Positions 40,090 through 53,139 of a DNA stretch of 64,000 bases are shown piece by piece. Under the pieces are notes generated by a model. That model saw only the letters and a list, made by a program, of their open reading frames with translations. It was not told where the DNA came from and did not search any database. The stretch's first letter is position 1. Every line of letters begins with the position of its first letter. The translations under genes and the position numbers were made by a program. Source of the DNA: Prauserella halophila (GTDB taxonomy: Bacteria; Actinomycetota; Actinomycetes; Mycobacteriales; Pseudonocardiaceae); contig NZ_JAMTCQ010000008.1 in NCBI RefSeq assembly GCF_024171895.1, positions 310,001 through 374,000 of the forward strand, given 5' to 3'.

Positions 40090-41331
40090 GTGACCGCAGC
40101 CACAACCGTGGCCCCCGACGCCGATGCCGGAGCTCTGCTCAGCCGCAGCGGCCGGTTGCGGTTCGCGCTCATTCTCGGCGGGCTGACGGCGTTCGGCCCG
40201 CTCTCGGTCGACATGTACCTGCCGGCACTGCCCGGCATGGCAGACGACCTCTCCGCGGCGAACGCACTGGTCCAGCTCACGCTCGCAGCCTTCGTCGTCG
40301 GCCTCGGCACGGGACAGCTCGTCGCCGGGCCGCTGTCGGACGCCTTCGGCAGGCGCGTACCGCTGCTCGCCGGGGTCACGCTCTACATCACGGCGAGTGT
40401 GCTGTGCGCGATCAGCCCCTCGATCGAGGTGCTGATCGCGGCGCGCGCACTGCAGGCGTTCGGCGCCGCCGCGGGCATCGTCATCGCACGCGCCACCGTC
40501 CGCGACCTGTTCTCCGGCATCGCGATGTCCCGGTTCTTCTCCGCCCTGATGCTCGTCGCGGGTGTCGCACCGATCCTCGCGCCGATCATCGGTGGTCAAC
40601 TGCTCACCGTCACCTCGTGGCGCGGCATCTTCGCCGCGCTCGCCGCGTTCGGAGGTCTGCTTCTCCTGGTCGCCGCACTGGCGTTGCCGGAGACACTGCC
40701 GCCGCAGGACCGTCGTCCCGCCCGGATCGGCGGCGTACTGCGCACCTACGCCGGCCTGCTGCGGCATCGCGCGTTCCTCGGTTGCGCGCTCACCATCGGC
40801 CTCGGATTCGCCGGCATGTTCACCTACATCTCGGCGTCCAGCTTCGTGCTCCAGGACATCTACGGCCTCGGCCCGCAGACCTACAGTTTCGCCTTCGGCG
40901 GCGGCGCGATCGGCCTGGTCGCCATGACGCAGATCAACGCCCGCTTGGTCGGCCGATTCAGCCAACGGTCCCTGCTGCGCACCGGCCTGCTCACCGGCAC
41001 GACGGCGGCCGTGGCCGCCACGGTCGCGGCGGCCGCCGGGCTCGGCCTGCCCGTCCTGCTGCCCGCGATCTACCTGGTCGTGTGCTCCAACGGCATGGTC
41101 ATGCCCAACGCGATGGCGCTGGCCATGGCCGACCACCCGGACAAGGCGGGCTCGGCGTCGGCACTGCTGGGCGTGCTGCAGTTCCTGGTGGCAGGCGCGG
41201 CGTCCCCGCTGATCGGCCTGTTCGGCGAAAGCTCCGCCGTCCCGATGGCGGCGCTCATGGCCGCGTTCTTCGTGCTGGCCCTCACGAGCTTCCTGGTGCT
41301 GGTGCGGCCCCGGGCGGCGGTCTCAGTCTGA
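40090..41331 (+). CDS. Bcr/CflA-family MFS multidrug efflux transporter
   Basis: A 413-residue, 12-TM drug:proton antiporter. The DHA1/Bcr signature LSVDMYLPALPGM in helix 1, motif A (GPLSDAFGRR) and the motif C-like LMLVAGVAPILAPIIGG mark the Bcr/CflA branch. The GTG at 40090 follows GGAGGAA. A single-gene unit with an AT-richer promoter just upstream (GAATAGTTAGCCATGCTCG region). The drug is unknown. Confidence 0.93.
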   Translation: MTAATTVAPDADAGALLSRSGRLRFALILGGLTAFGPLSVDMYLPALPGMADDLSAANALVQLTLAAFVVGLGTGQLVAGPLSDAFGRRVPLLAGVTLYITASVLCAISPSIEVLIAARALQAFGAAAGIVIARATVRDLFSGIAMSRFFSALMLVAGVAPILAPIIGGQLLTVTSWRGIFAALAAFGGLLLLVAALALPETLPPQDRRPARIGGVLRTYAGLLRHRAFLGCALTIGLGFAGMFTYISASSFVLQDIYGLGPQTYSFAFGGGAIGLVAMTQINARLVGRFSQRSLLRTGLLTGTTAAVAATVAAAAGLGLPVLLPAIYLVVCSNGMVMPNAMALAMADHPDKAGSASALLGVLQFLVAGAASPLIGLFGESSAVPMAALMAAFFVLALTSFLVLVRPRAAVSV

Positions 41332-41484
41332 CCTGCGGCCACCGCCCGACCACGGCGCGGTGACCGTACGAGGAACGAGGCCCGTCACCTTTTGTGACAT
41401 TCCGTGTGCCGCTCGCGTCATGGCGTGGCCGCACCCGCGTCCCACCTGTGCTCAGCCCGATGAAGCAGGAGGAAGGCGGTCGGC

Positions 41485-41706
41485 ATGTCGGATCAGAACG
41501 AGTGGGTGGTGCCCTGTCGCGATCTGGCGGGACGCAAGCGCAAACTCACCGTGTTCTCCAGCAACGAGCAGGTGGTCGTGGTCGCCCCACCCGGGGAAAC
41601 GGCCGTACTCGGCCCGCTCGAGGTCGGCCGGTTCCGTGCCGCGTTGCGCGACGCGGTCGTGCACCTGGCCGAGCACGACCCGGACGAGGCGAACGACCCG
41701 GCGTGA
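41485..41706 (+). CDS. Conserved hypothetical small protein
   Basis: A 73-residue, mostly beta and soluble protein (WVVPCRDLAGRKRKLTVFSS, then VVVVAPPGETAVLGPLEVG and a C-terminal helix). The ATG follows AGGAGGAAGG with good spacing, which strongly supports translation. I believe similar small proteins are common in Pseudonocardiales but know no function. Confidence 0.75.
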   Translation: MSDQNEWVVPCRDLAGRKRKLTVFSSNEQVVVVAPPGETAVLGPLEVGRFRAALRDAVVHLAEHDPDEANDPA

Positions 41707-41790
41707 TCGCCCGACGGCCGCCCTCGGCGGCCACGGGAGGCGGCGGAAATCCCCGGGCACGACACGGCAGGAGCGCCTAACCTCCCCGTC

Positions 41791-42453
41791 ATGGATCATC
41801 AGACATGGGCCACGGTGGACGACTACCTGACCGACAACCTGCTCGGTCCCGACGAAGCGCTCGGTGACGCGGCCCGCGCCGCCGAGGCGGCAGGCCTCCC
41901 GGACATCGCCGTCAGCGCGCCACAGGGGCGGTTCCTCACGCTGCTGGCCAGCATGGTCCGCGCGCGGTCGATCCTCGAGGTCGGCACGCTCGGCGGTTAC
42001 AGCGCCATCTGCCTCGCCCGCGCGCTGCCGCCGGACGGAACCCTGGTCACACTCGAGGCCGACCCGCGGTTCGCCGACGTCGCACGTGGCAACGTCGACC
42101 GCGCAGGGGTGGGCGACCGGGTCGACATCCGTGTCGGCGCAGCACTCGACACGCTGCCCACCCTCCGCGACGACGCCCCGTTCGACCTCGTCTTCCTCGA
42201 CGCGGACAAGGCGAGCAACGCCGCCTACTTCCGCTGGGCGCTCGAACTGAGCCTGCCGGGAACCGTGATCGTCGTGGACAACGTCGTCCGCCACGGCGCG
42301 ATCGCCGACGCGGGCTCCGACGACCCCGGCGTACGCGGCACCAGGGAGATGTTCGAGTTGATCGCCGCCGAGCCGCGCGTCGACGCCACGGCGCTGCAGA
42401 CCGTCGCCGACAAGGGGTACGACGGCTTCGCGCTGGCCCTCGTCACCGGCTGA
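41791..42453 (+). CDS. Class I SAM-dependent O-methyltransferase (family 3)
   Basis: A 220-residue cation-dependent O-methyltransferase of the caffeoyl-CoA/catechol type. The SAM-binding segment ILEVGTLGGYSAI, FLDADKASNAAYF with metal-ligand Asp, and VVDNVVRHG are characteristic. The ATG at 41791 has no clear ribosome site. Substrate unknown; a small phenolic is typical of the family. Confidence 0.9.
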   Translation: MDHQTWATVDDYLTDNLLGPDEALGDAARAAEAAGLPDIAVSAPQGRFLTLLASMVRARSILEVGTLGGYSAICLARALPPDGTLVTLEADPRFADVARGNVDRAGVGDRVDIRVGAALDTLPTLRDDAPFDLVFLDADKASNAAYFRWALELSLPGTVIVVDNVVRHGAIADAGSDDPGVRGTREMFELIAAEPRVDATALQTVADKGYDGFALALVTG

Positions 42454-42480
42454 CCCCGCCCACACAGCAACGGCCCGCCG

Positions 42481-42506
42481 CGCCGAGTCGCGCTCACAAC
42501 TCGGCG
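42481..42506. terminator. Possible hairpin between convergent O-methyltransferase and lipoprotein genes
   Basis: 8-bp perfect arms (42481-42488 and 42499-42506) enclose a 10-base loop that contains the lipoprotein stop codon. It is a weak candidate because one arm lies inside the coding sequence. Confidence 0.35.
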
Positions 42507-43735
42507 AGCCGTTCGGCCACGTTCTGGGCGGGCGGGAGGAGGACCTGGTTCATGCGCTTGCCGCTGTCGTAGATGTCCAGGTTCCACGACGTGATCTCGA
42601 CGACCGTGCGGCCCACTTTGAACGTGAACCCGGGAGCGTGTCGGCCGTACTGGATCAGGCAGACATGACCGTCACCGAGCTCCATGTCGACCTTTTCGGG
42701 CTCGCCGAACGGGTGGCTGTACTTCTTGTCCCCGTCGCAGTCGTAGTTGTTCGAGAGCTCGGCACCCGACTCGTCACGGTAGTGTGAGAGTTCCACCGTC
42801 AAGCCGTTCGGCGACGCGGTCGAGCTGGGCGCGTCCATGTTCGCCGCCTGCTCGTTCTGCCGTTGACACGAGGTGCGCACGTGCAGGGCGTTCCCCTTCT
42901 CGTGCGTCAGCACGACCTCGGACATGCTGAGACGTTCCTCGACGCGGCCGATGTCCGGGTGCCCCCACGATTCTGCGTAGTCGTCGGCAGTGAACAGCGC
43001 ACACGGCGAGGGAACCCACGAATAGGGGTCCGCGTAGGCATATGCGACCGGTGGCCTCGGCCCCTCGGCAAGACCTTCGACCACCGTTTCGACGAGACTG
43101 TCACGCACGGCTTCCGGAGAGTCGGACTCTCCCGCCTGCACCATCATTCTGGCGTAGAACTCGTTCGCGAAGAATGCCACCGACCACGTATCGATCTCCT
43201 TCTTCATGGTGACGACGCGCATTCCTGCGAGCTGCTTCTCGGATTCGAACTCCGTGTCCGCGTGCGTCGAGGCGAAATCCCTGCTGAACACCCGCTCGGT
43301 GGTATCACGCCATTCCGGGTTGTCGAACGGGGCTTGATACACGGTCAACGAGAGCCTATCGGCACTGGCACCAGGAATACTGCAGTTCGTCAACCCGGTG
43401 TCCATGCCGCCCTGTTCCGGGTGGTGCGCACCATCGGCGAGCTGATGCCAGTTGATCAGTTGCGGGCTCGGACCCGAGCCGAGCTCCGCCTCGAAGCCGG
43501 CGTCGACCGCACCCTCGAGCGACAGCACCTGGCAAGCATCGAACGCCACCGTGCAGCCGAACGTGTGCGGACCGTCACCGTCCTCCTGGAGGAGGATCAT
43601 TCCGTCCGGCATCATGTCCTGACCTGCCGACCCCGAATCGACCTCCGCCTGCCCGGCAACGGTCGTGGTGCACCCCACCGCGAGCAGTGCTCCGACCACC
43701 GTCAGCGCCAACCCTGCCACCTGTCGCGACCGCAT
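42494..43735 (-). CDS. Secreted lipoprotein of unknown function
   Basis: A 413-residue protein with signal peptide and lipobox AVGC, followed by TTTVAGQA, a common start of mature actinomycete lipoproteins. The mature part has several cysteines (GCTVAFDACQ; SPCALF; TSCQRQ; YDCDGD) and alternating beta/alpha segments that could be two related subdomains. The ATG at 43735 follows GGGAGGAA. No domain recognised; single-gene unit, convergent with the O-methyltransferase. Confidence 0.8.
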   Translation of the reverse strand: MRSRQVAGLALTVVGALLAVGCTTTVAGQAEVDSGSAGQDMMPDGMILLQEDGDGPHTFGCTVAFDACQVLSLEGAVDAGFEAELGSGPSPQLINWHQLADGAHHPEQGGMDTGLTNCSIPGASADRLSLTVYQAPFDNPEWRDTTERVFSRDFASTHADTEFESEKQLAGMRVVTMKKEIDTWSVAFFANEFYARMMVQAGESDSPEAVRDSLVETVVEGLAEGPRPPVAYAYADPYSWVPSPCALFTADDYAESWGHPDIGRVEERLSMSEVVLTHEKGNALHVRTSCQRQNEQAANMDAPSSTASPNGLTVELSHYRDESGAELSNNYDCDGDKKYSHPFGEPEKVDMELGDGHVCLIQYGRHAPGFTFKVGRTVVEITSWNLDIYDSGKRMNQVLLPPAQNVAERLAEL

Positions 43736-43781
43736 GGTTCCTCCCTCTCACGCGCAGCCGGCAGGATCTTACGCCCACACG

Positions 43782-43822
43782 ACGACGGCCCGCCTGCGCT
43801 TGAAGCGCAAGCGGGCCGTCGT
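43782..43822 (-). terminator. Terminator of the gcvPTH-glyA operon
   Basis: An 18-bp stem with one mismatch (43782-43799 with 43805-43822) and a five-base loop starts 20 bp after the glyA stop. Confidence 0.85.
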
Positions 43823-43842
43823 CGATCTCGGCGCTACCGCCG

Positions 43843-45114
<1,272 letters not shown>

Positions 45115-45117
45115 TGG

Positions 45118-45492
45118 TCAGCCCTCCTGGGTGAGCGCGGAATAGGCGGCGGCGTCCATCAGCTCCGGCATGCTCTCGACGCGAACCTTGAACAGCCACC
45201 CTTGTTCATACGGATCGGAGTTCACCGACTCCGGGGTGTCGATGACGGCCTGGTTGACCTCCGTGATCTCGCCGTCGACCGGGGCGTAGATCTCACTGAC
45301 CGACTTGGTCGACTCGATCTCGCCGCACGGCGTCCCCGCGCCCACCTCCGAACCGACCTCCGGCAGTTCGACGAAGACGACGTCGCCGAGGGCCTCGGCC
45401 GCGAACGCGGTGATACCCACGGTGGCGACGTCACCGTCGACGGAGATCCACTCGTGTTCCTTGGTGTAGCGCAGGTTCTGGGGAATCGTCAT
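45118..45492 (-). CDS. gcvH: Glycine cleavage system H protein
   Basis: A 124-residue lipoyl carrier of the glycine cleavage complex. The lipoylated Lys63 sits in IESTKSVSE, and the N-terminal [10 protein letters not shown] is typical. Start at ATG 45492. It lies between gcvT (10-bp gap) and glyA (3-bp gap). The dihydrolipoyl dehydrogenase (L protein) is not in the window, as usual. Confidence 0.97.
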   Translation of the reverse strand: MTIPQNLRYTKEHEWISVDGDVATVGITAFAAEALGDVVFVELPEVGSEVGAGTPCGEIESTKSVSEIYAPVDGEITEVNQAVIDTPESVNSDPYEQGWLFKVRVESMPELMDAAAYSALTQEG

Positions 45493-45502
45493 GTCAGGCC
45501 TT

Positions 45503-46582
45503 TCAGCGACGCTGGTAGAACGGCAGGGCGACCACCTCGACGGGTTCGAGGCGACCGCGGATGTCGGCGGACAGGCCGGTGCCGGGCTCGGAACACCGGA
45601 CGGGCACGTACGCCATGGCGATCGGATGTCCGAGAGTCGGCGAGAGCGCACCGCTGGTGATCTCCCCGACCTCCTCGTCGCCCTGCAGCACACGGTAACC
45701 GTGCCGCGGTGCGCGCCGGCCACTGCCGGCGAGTCCGACCAGGACGACCTCCGGTTCGGGCTGCTTCTCGAGGACCGTACGGCCGACGAAATCACCCTCC
45801 TTGTCGAACCGGACCACCCGGCCGAGGTTCGCCGCGAAGGGGGAACCGTCGGCGGAGAGCTCGTGGCCGTACAGCGGCATCCCCGCTTCGAGCCGCAGCG
45901 TGTCCCGGCAGGCCAGACCGCACGGCACGAGACCGTGCCCTGCGCCCGCCTCGGTCAGCACCTGCCACACGGCAGTGGCGTCGGCGTCGGCGACGAACAG
46001 TTCGAACCCGTCCTCGCCCGTGTAACCGGTGCGCGCGAGCAGTACCTCCCGGCCGCCGACCGTCGCCGGCACGCTCGCGAAGTACTTCAGCGCGGACAGG
46101 TCGGCGTCGCTGACGGCGCCCACGATGGCCGCCGAGGTGGGGCCCTGCACCGCGATCAGGGCGGTCTCGGCGGAGCGGTCGCTGACCACCGTGTCGAACC
46201 CCCCGGCGCGGCGCACCAGCTCGGCCGACACCTCCGCCGCGTTGCCGGCGTTGGCGACCACCAGGTAGTGCTCCTCGGCGAGTCGGTAGACCACCAGGTC
46301 GTCGACCACGCCGCCCTGCTCGTTGCACATCATGGTGTACCGGGCACGGCCGACGGCGACGGCCGACAGCTTGCCGCTCAGCGCGTGGTCGAGCGCCTCG
46401 GCCGCCTGCGGGCCGGTCAGTTCGATCTCGCCCATGTGGGAGAGGTCGAACAGGCCCGAGGCCTCGCGCACGGCACGGTGTTCGGCGAGATCACTGGAGT
46501 ACCGCACCGGCATGTCCCAGCCGGCGAAGTCGGTGAACGAGGCTCCGAGTCCGCTGTGGACGTCGTGTAGCGGAGTCTTCAT
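45503..46582 (-). CDS. gcvT: Glycine cleavage system aminomethyltransferase (T protein)
   Basis: A 359-residue folate-dependent aminomethyltransferase. Conserved segments are [42 protein letters not shown] and [16 protein letters not shown] 46582 begins MKTPLHDVH. Four bases separate it from the gcvP stop, consistent with one polycistronic mRNA under the glycine riboswitch. Confidence 0.97.
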   Translation of the reverse strand: MKTPLHDVHSGLGASFTDFAGWDMPVRYSSDLAEHRAVREASGLFDLSHMGEIELTGPQAAEALDHALSGKLSAVAVGRARYTMMCNEQGGVVDDLVVYRLAEEHYLVVANAGNAAEVSAELVRRAGGFDTVVSDRSAETALIAVQGPTSAAIVGAVSDADLSALKYFASVPATVGGREVLLARTGYTGEDGFELFVADADATAVWQVLTEAGAGHGLVPCGLACRDTLRLEAGMPLYGHELSADGSPFAANLGRVVRFDKEGDFVGRTVLEKQPEPEVVLVGLAGSGRRAPRHGYRVLQGDEEVGEITSGALSPTLGHPIAMAYVPVRCSEPGTGLSADIRGRLEPVEVVALPFYQRR

Positions 46583-46586
46583 CGTC

Positions 46587-49430
<2,844 letters not shown>

Positions 49431-49489
49431 CGAGGAGCTCCTTTCAAGCGCATGACGGGGATACCCGCCATGCTGGGAACTCCCCCTCT

Positions 49490-49662
49490 GTCATGACACC
49501 TGAGAGTTTCACCGTGCGTGCACGGCTTTCACCTTGGGTGAGGCTCACCTGAGCCCACTTTCCAGAGTGGCCTCACCATGGCGGTAACGGTACCTGAGAG
49601 ATTGTGGGGTCTTTGCTCCTTCGGCGCCTCGTGCTACCAACGCACGAGGTCTCTCCCGCTCA
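49490..49662 (-). ncRNA. Tandem glycine riboswitch upstream of gcvP
   Basis: Read on the minus strand, the leader has two aptamer-like halves. The first contains GCGGGAGAGACC, the CCGAAGGAGCAA core and CTCTCAGGTACC; the second contains a GTGGGCTCAGG stem and again ends in ACTCTCAGGT. The CTCTCAGGT words are the hallmark P1-proximal strands of glycine aptamers. The 60 bases between riboswitch and start hold a GTCATG/CATGAC hairpin (49451-49495) that could be the expression platform. Expected role: glycine turns on gcvPTH-glyA. Confidence 0.92.
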
Positions 49663-50004
49663 TGGTTCGAGCAGCCTCGATATTCGGTTATCAGGTGGTT
49701 AACGTACGCGGTCACGACGTGGACAGTCCACCCTCCGCGCCGTCGGGGTGACGTACACCGCCAGGTCGTCGACCTGCTGCAGCACCACCGGCTACTGTCG
49801 GTGTCCGGCTTCTCTCCCGAGGTCGTCCGCCCGTCGGGAACCCGGGCACCCGGGCACCGGCCGCCCGGACGCTGCCGGCTCTCCGCCGACGCGACGGCGT
49901 GTCCCCGGGTCCCGGTCCTCCGCACCGGTCCTCCGCACCGGTTCGGCGCCGGTATCCGGTTCGGCGTCAGCGCCCCAGCCCGGCGTCAGCGCCCCAGCCC
50001 GGCG
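49663..50004. other. Gap between the gcv leader and the monooxygenase gene; no gene seen
   Basis: Roughly 340 bp holding the presumed gcv promoter (AT-richer around 49675-49705) and, towards the monooxygenase stop, Pro/Arg-coding low-complexity DNA and a 19-bp tandem repeat. Open frames here are short, repeat-derived and lack ribosome sites. Confidence 0.5.
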
Positions 50005-50019
50005 TCAGCGCCCCAGCTC
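49963..50019. repeat. 19-bp tandem repeat spanning the monooxygenase stop codon
   Basis: Three contiguous units (49963-49981, 49982-50000, 50001-50019) read GGCGTCAGCGCCCCAGCCC, the last with one substitution. The third unit carries the last codons and the stop (50005-50007); units 1-2 are extra copies beyond the gene end. Confidence 0.9.
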
Positions 50020-51072
50020 GGCGAGGAGTTCCCGTACGGCGCCGCGGCCCGCCCTGGTGGCACCGACCGTACTGGCCGACGGCCCGTACCCGACGAGGTG
50101 CACGCGCGGCTCGGCGACGACCCGGGTCCCGTCCACGCGGACACCACCGCCGGGCTCGCGCAGGCCCAGCGGCGCGAGATGGTCGAGCGCCGCGCGGAAA
50201 CCGGTGGCCCACAGAATGGTGTCGGCGCGGCGCTCGGTTCCGTCGGCCCAGGCGATGCCGCGCGGCGTGATGCGCTCGAACATCGGCCTGCGATCGAGGA
50301 CTCCCGCTTCCCGCGCGGCGCGGACCTCGGGCGTCAGCATCAACCCGGTCACGCTGACGACACTGCGCGGCGGTTTGCCTTCCCGGACCCGCGCGTCGAC
50401 CGCGGCGACGACCTCGCGGCCGTACTCGGGCGTGAACTCCTCGGCCCGGAACACCGGCGGCGTGCGCGTCACCCAGGTCGTGCCCGCGGCCATCGGGGCG
50501 ATCTCCATCAGCTGCTGGACGGCCGAGCTTCCGCCCCCGACGACCACGACGTGCTGACCGCGGAACTCCTCGGCGCCGGTGAAGTCCGCGGTGTGCAGCT
50601 GCCGGCCCGAGAAGGTCTCCTGCCCCGGGTAACGCGGCCAGAACGGGCGATCCCACGTTCCGGTCGCGTTCACGATCCCCCCGGCACCCCACGACTCGGT
50701 GGGTGTCTCGACGAGAAAGCCGCTCCGGCGCTCGTCGCAGCGGCGGACGGAACGGACGTCGGCCGGCCGGTGCACGGGGAGCGCGAACCGTCGTTCGTAG
50801 CGGTCGAAGTACTCGCTGACGACCTCCGCGGCGGGCCTGTCGGGGTCGACGCTGCCGAGCGCGAGCCCGGGAAGTTCGTGCAATCCGTGCACCCCGCCGA
50901 GCCGCAGCGAGGGCCACCGATACTGCCACGCACCGCCCGCCCGCTTGCCGTGGTCGAGGACCACGAAGCCGGATTCCGGTGCGAGCCCGGCGCGCCGGAG
51001 GAAGTAGGCCGCCGACAGTCCCGCCTGTCCGGCGCCGATGACCGCGACATCGACGGTGTGGTCAGCCTGCAT
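50005..51072 (-). CDS. FAD/NAD(P)-dependent monooxygenase (CzcO/ArsO-like flavoprotein)
   Basis: A 355-residue class B flavin monooxygenase-like protein. FAD motif AVIGAGQAGLSAAYFL at the N-terminus and NADP motif VVVVGGGSSAVQQ in the middle; ATGFRAALDHL matches the family ATG motif. Start at ATG 51072 (MQADHTVDV); a GTG at 51087 is possible. At the downstream end of the molybdenum hydroxylase gene run and on the same strand, so it may take part in the same catabolism, but a 120-bp gap leaves this open. Confidence 0.85.
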   Translation of the reverse strand: MQADHTVDVAVIGAGQAGLSAAYFLRRAGLAPESGFVVLDHGKRAGGAWQYRWPSLRLGGVHGLHELPGLALGSVDPDRPAAEVVSEYFDRYERRFALPVHRPADVRSVRRCDERRSGFLVETPTESWGAGGIVNATGTWDRPFWPRYPGQETFSGRQLHTADFTGAEEFRGQHVVVVGGGSSAVQQLMEIAPMAAGTTWVTRTPPVFRAEEFTPEYGREVVAAVDARVREGKPPRSVVSVTGLMLTPEVRAAREAGVLDRRPMFERITPRGIAWADGTERRADTILWATGFRAALDHLAPLGLREPGGGVRVDGTRVVAEPRVHLVGYGPSASTVGATRAGRGAVRELLAELGR

Positions 51073-51192
51073 ACCCCGTGCAACCACGTCGGGGCGCCGG
51101 CCATTCCGGCCTCGTGCGTCGGAGCAGGCCGCACCTTCGAGGACCGGACCGGTCCCTCGGCGTTCAGGACTCGGCGTTCAGGCCACCGGAAT

Positions 51193-52044
51193 TCAGGACT
51201 CGGCGTCGCCGCGGGCCTGTTTCCTTCCGCACAGCAGCCGGACGATCGCGATCACGCCGACGAGTGCGACGAGACCGCCGATCACCGGTGCCGCACGCTT
51301 GGCGACCGACGCTCCGGCGTAGTCGAACAGGTCGATGGCTTCCACGTCCTGGTCACCACCGGGCTTGACCGACTCGAGCTGCGGCTTCTCCGGTTCCGGC
51401 GACGGCGCTGCGGCCGCCGCACCGCTCGCGATGCCCGCGCCTCCACCGGCACCGGGCGTCGTGTCGCGGCCCGGCGCTGCGGCGGCGCCCGTCCCGCTTC
51501 CGGCCGTCCCCGCATCGGCCGGCCCCGCGGCGTCGGCCGTGCCCGCCGAGCCCGTACCCGCCGAATCCGTGCCCGCCGAATCCGACGAGTCCGACGACGA
51601 GTCCGAGCCCAGTTCGGCCGACAGGTTCTCGGCGAAACTGTCGAGGATCTTGCCGCCGACCTCGGAGATCATGCCGCGGCCGAATTGGGCGGGTTTGCCC
51701 GTGACGTTCAGGTCGGTGGCGACCGTGCCCTTCGTGGTCTCACCCTCGGCCGTCAGGGTCACGGTGACCGTCGCCGCCGCCGTGCCTGCGCCTCGCGAGT
51801 CCTTGCCCGACGCCTTGATCGTGATCTGCCGGGACGCCTCGTTCTTGTCGAGGAACTCGCCACTGCCCTTGTAGAGCAGGGAGACCGGGCCCAGCTTGAC
51901 CTTCACCGTGCCTTTGAACGTGTCGCCCTCGACGGCCGTCAGGGTGGCCCCGGGCATACACGGTGCCACGCGCTCCGGGTCGATGATCGCTTTCCACACC
52001 TCGTCGATGGGTGCCGGGACGGTGAATTCGTGGTCCAGCCGCAC
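51193..52044 (-). CDS. coxG: CoxG-like SRPBCC protein with C-terminal membrane anchor
   Basis: A 283-residue protein. Residues 1-145 are a CoxG-type SRPBCC domain (FTVPAPIDEVWKAIID, then MPGATLTAVEGDTFKG, VKVKLGPVSLLYKG). A Ser/Asp/Ala/Gly-rich linker of about 90 residues follows, then a single TM helix (APVIGGLVALVGVIAIVRLL) and a short basic tail. The GTG at 52044 follows GGAAGGAGG. CoxG proteins recruit aerobic CO-dehydrogenase-type enzymes to the membrane; the linker and anchor fit that role. It follows the medium-subunit gene by 240 bp. Confidence 0.85.
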   Translation of the reverse strand: MRLDHEFTVPAPIDEVWKAIIDPERVAPCMPGATLTAVEGDTFKGTVKVKLGPVSLLYKGSGEFLDKNEASRQITIKASGKDSRGAGTAAATVTVTLTAEGETTKGTVATDLNVTGKPAQFGRGMISEVGGKILDSFAENLSAELGSDSSSDSSDSAGTDSAGTGSAGTADAAGPADAGTAGSGTGAAAAPGRDTTPGAGGGAGIASGAAAAAPSPEPEKPQLESVKPGGDQDVEAIDLFDYAGASVAKRAAPVIGGLVALVGVIAIVRLLCGRKQARGDAES

Positions 52045-52284
52045 GGGCCGACCTCCTTCCTCGTTACCTGCGCTCGGCGCGCACTCGTCTCGTACTCCGA
52101 CGGCGGTCGGATTCCGTACCGCCACGGAGGGGTGCTGCTCGTCGTCTCGGCTCGGGTGAGCGGCGTCCCGGGTGGGAGCCGTCCCACCCGTCCCCGCCGG
52201 TATGCGGGCGCCGCACCCTCGCACCCGCGTACCGCGAGGGCACCGCGAACCGGCCGGCCGCGATGCCCTCGTCGGTCACGGCGG

Positions 52285-53139
52285 TCAGCCGACCATCGCC
52301 GCTTCGACGGCACGGCCCGTCAGCACCTTCGCCAGGTGCTGGCGGTACTCGACGTCGGCGTTGCCGTCGACGGTCGGACTCGTACCGTCGGCCGCGTGTT
52401 CGGCGGCCGCACGGATCGTCTCCGCGTCGGCCGGCCTGCCCACGAGGGCCTGCTCCACAGCGGTCGCGCGGACCGGGATGGAGGCCATGTTGGTCAGGCC
52501 GATCCGCGCCTCGGCGATCGAGCCGCCCTCGGCGCGCACCGTGGCCGCCACGGCGACCATCGACCACGCCTGCGCCACCCGGTTGAACTTCTCGTAATGC
52601 GCCGCCCAGCCGGTGTGCTTCGGCACCCGCACCTCGACGAGGATGTCCTCGGGAGCCAGCGACGTCGTGAAGAAGTCCTGGAAGAACTCCGCGGCCGACA
52701 CCGTGCGCCGGCCACCGGTCCCCTGGATGACCATCTCGGCGTCCAGCGCCAGGGCCGGGGCGAGCAGGTCACCCGCCGGGTCGGCGTGCGCCAGCGAACC
52801 GCCGAACGTGCCACGGTGCCGCACCTGCGGGTCGGCGACCGTGTCCGTGGCCCTGGCGAGCAACAACGCGTGGTCGTGCACGAGCGGGTCACGCTGCACG
52901 TCGTAGTGCGTGGTCATCGCACCGATCACGACGGCGTCGCCCTCGTCGCGCACGCCCGTCAGTTCGCCGATCTTGCCCAGGTCCACGACCGTGGTCGGTG
53001 CGGCCAGGCGCATCCGCAGCACGGGCAGCAGACTCTGCCCGCCTGCCAGCACCTTGGCGTCCTCGCCCGCATCGGCGAGTGCACGCACCGCCTCATCCAC
53101 TGTGGACGGTGCTACGTAGTCGAACGGAGCGGGGATCAC
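52285..53139 (-). CDS. Molybdenum hydroxylase medium (FAD-binding) subunit, CoxM-like
   Basis: A 284-residue FAD subunit that passes electrons from the 2Fe-2S clusters to the acceptor. AGGQSLLPVLRMRLA and TFGGSLAHADPAGD are the two FAD-binding motifs of the family. The GTG at 53139 overlaps the large-subunit stop (GTGA). Gene order small-large-medium is shared with some CO-dehydrogenase-like operons. Confidence 0.93.
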   Translation of the reverse strand: MIPAPFDYVAPSTVDEAVRALADAGEDAKVLAGGQSLLPVLRMRLAAPTTVVDLGKIGELTGVRDEGDAVVIGAMTTHYDVQRDPLVHDHALLLARATDTVADPQVRHRGTFGGSLAHADPAGDLLAPALALDAEMVIQGTGGRRTVSAAEFFQDFFTTSLAPEDILVEVRVPKHTGWAAHYEKFNRVAQAWSMVAVAATVRAEGGSIAEARIGLTNMASIPVRATAVEQALVGRPADAETIRAAAEHAADGTSPTVDGNADVEYRQHLAKVLTGRAVEAAMVG

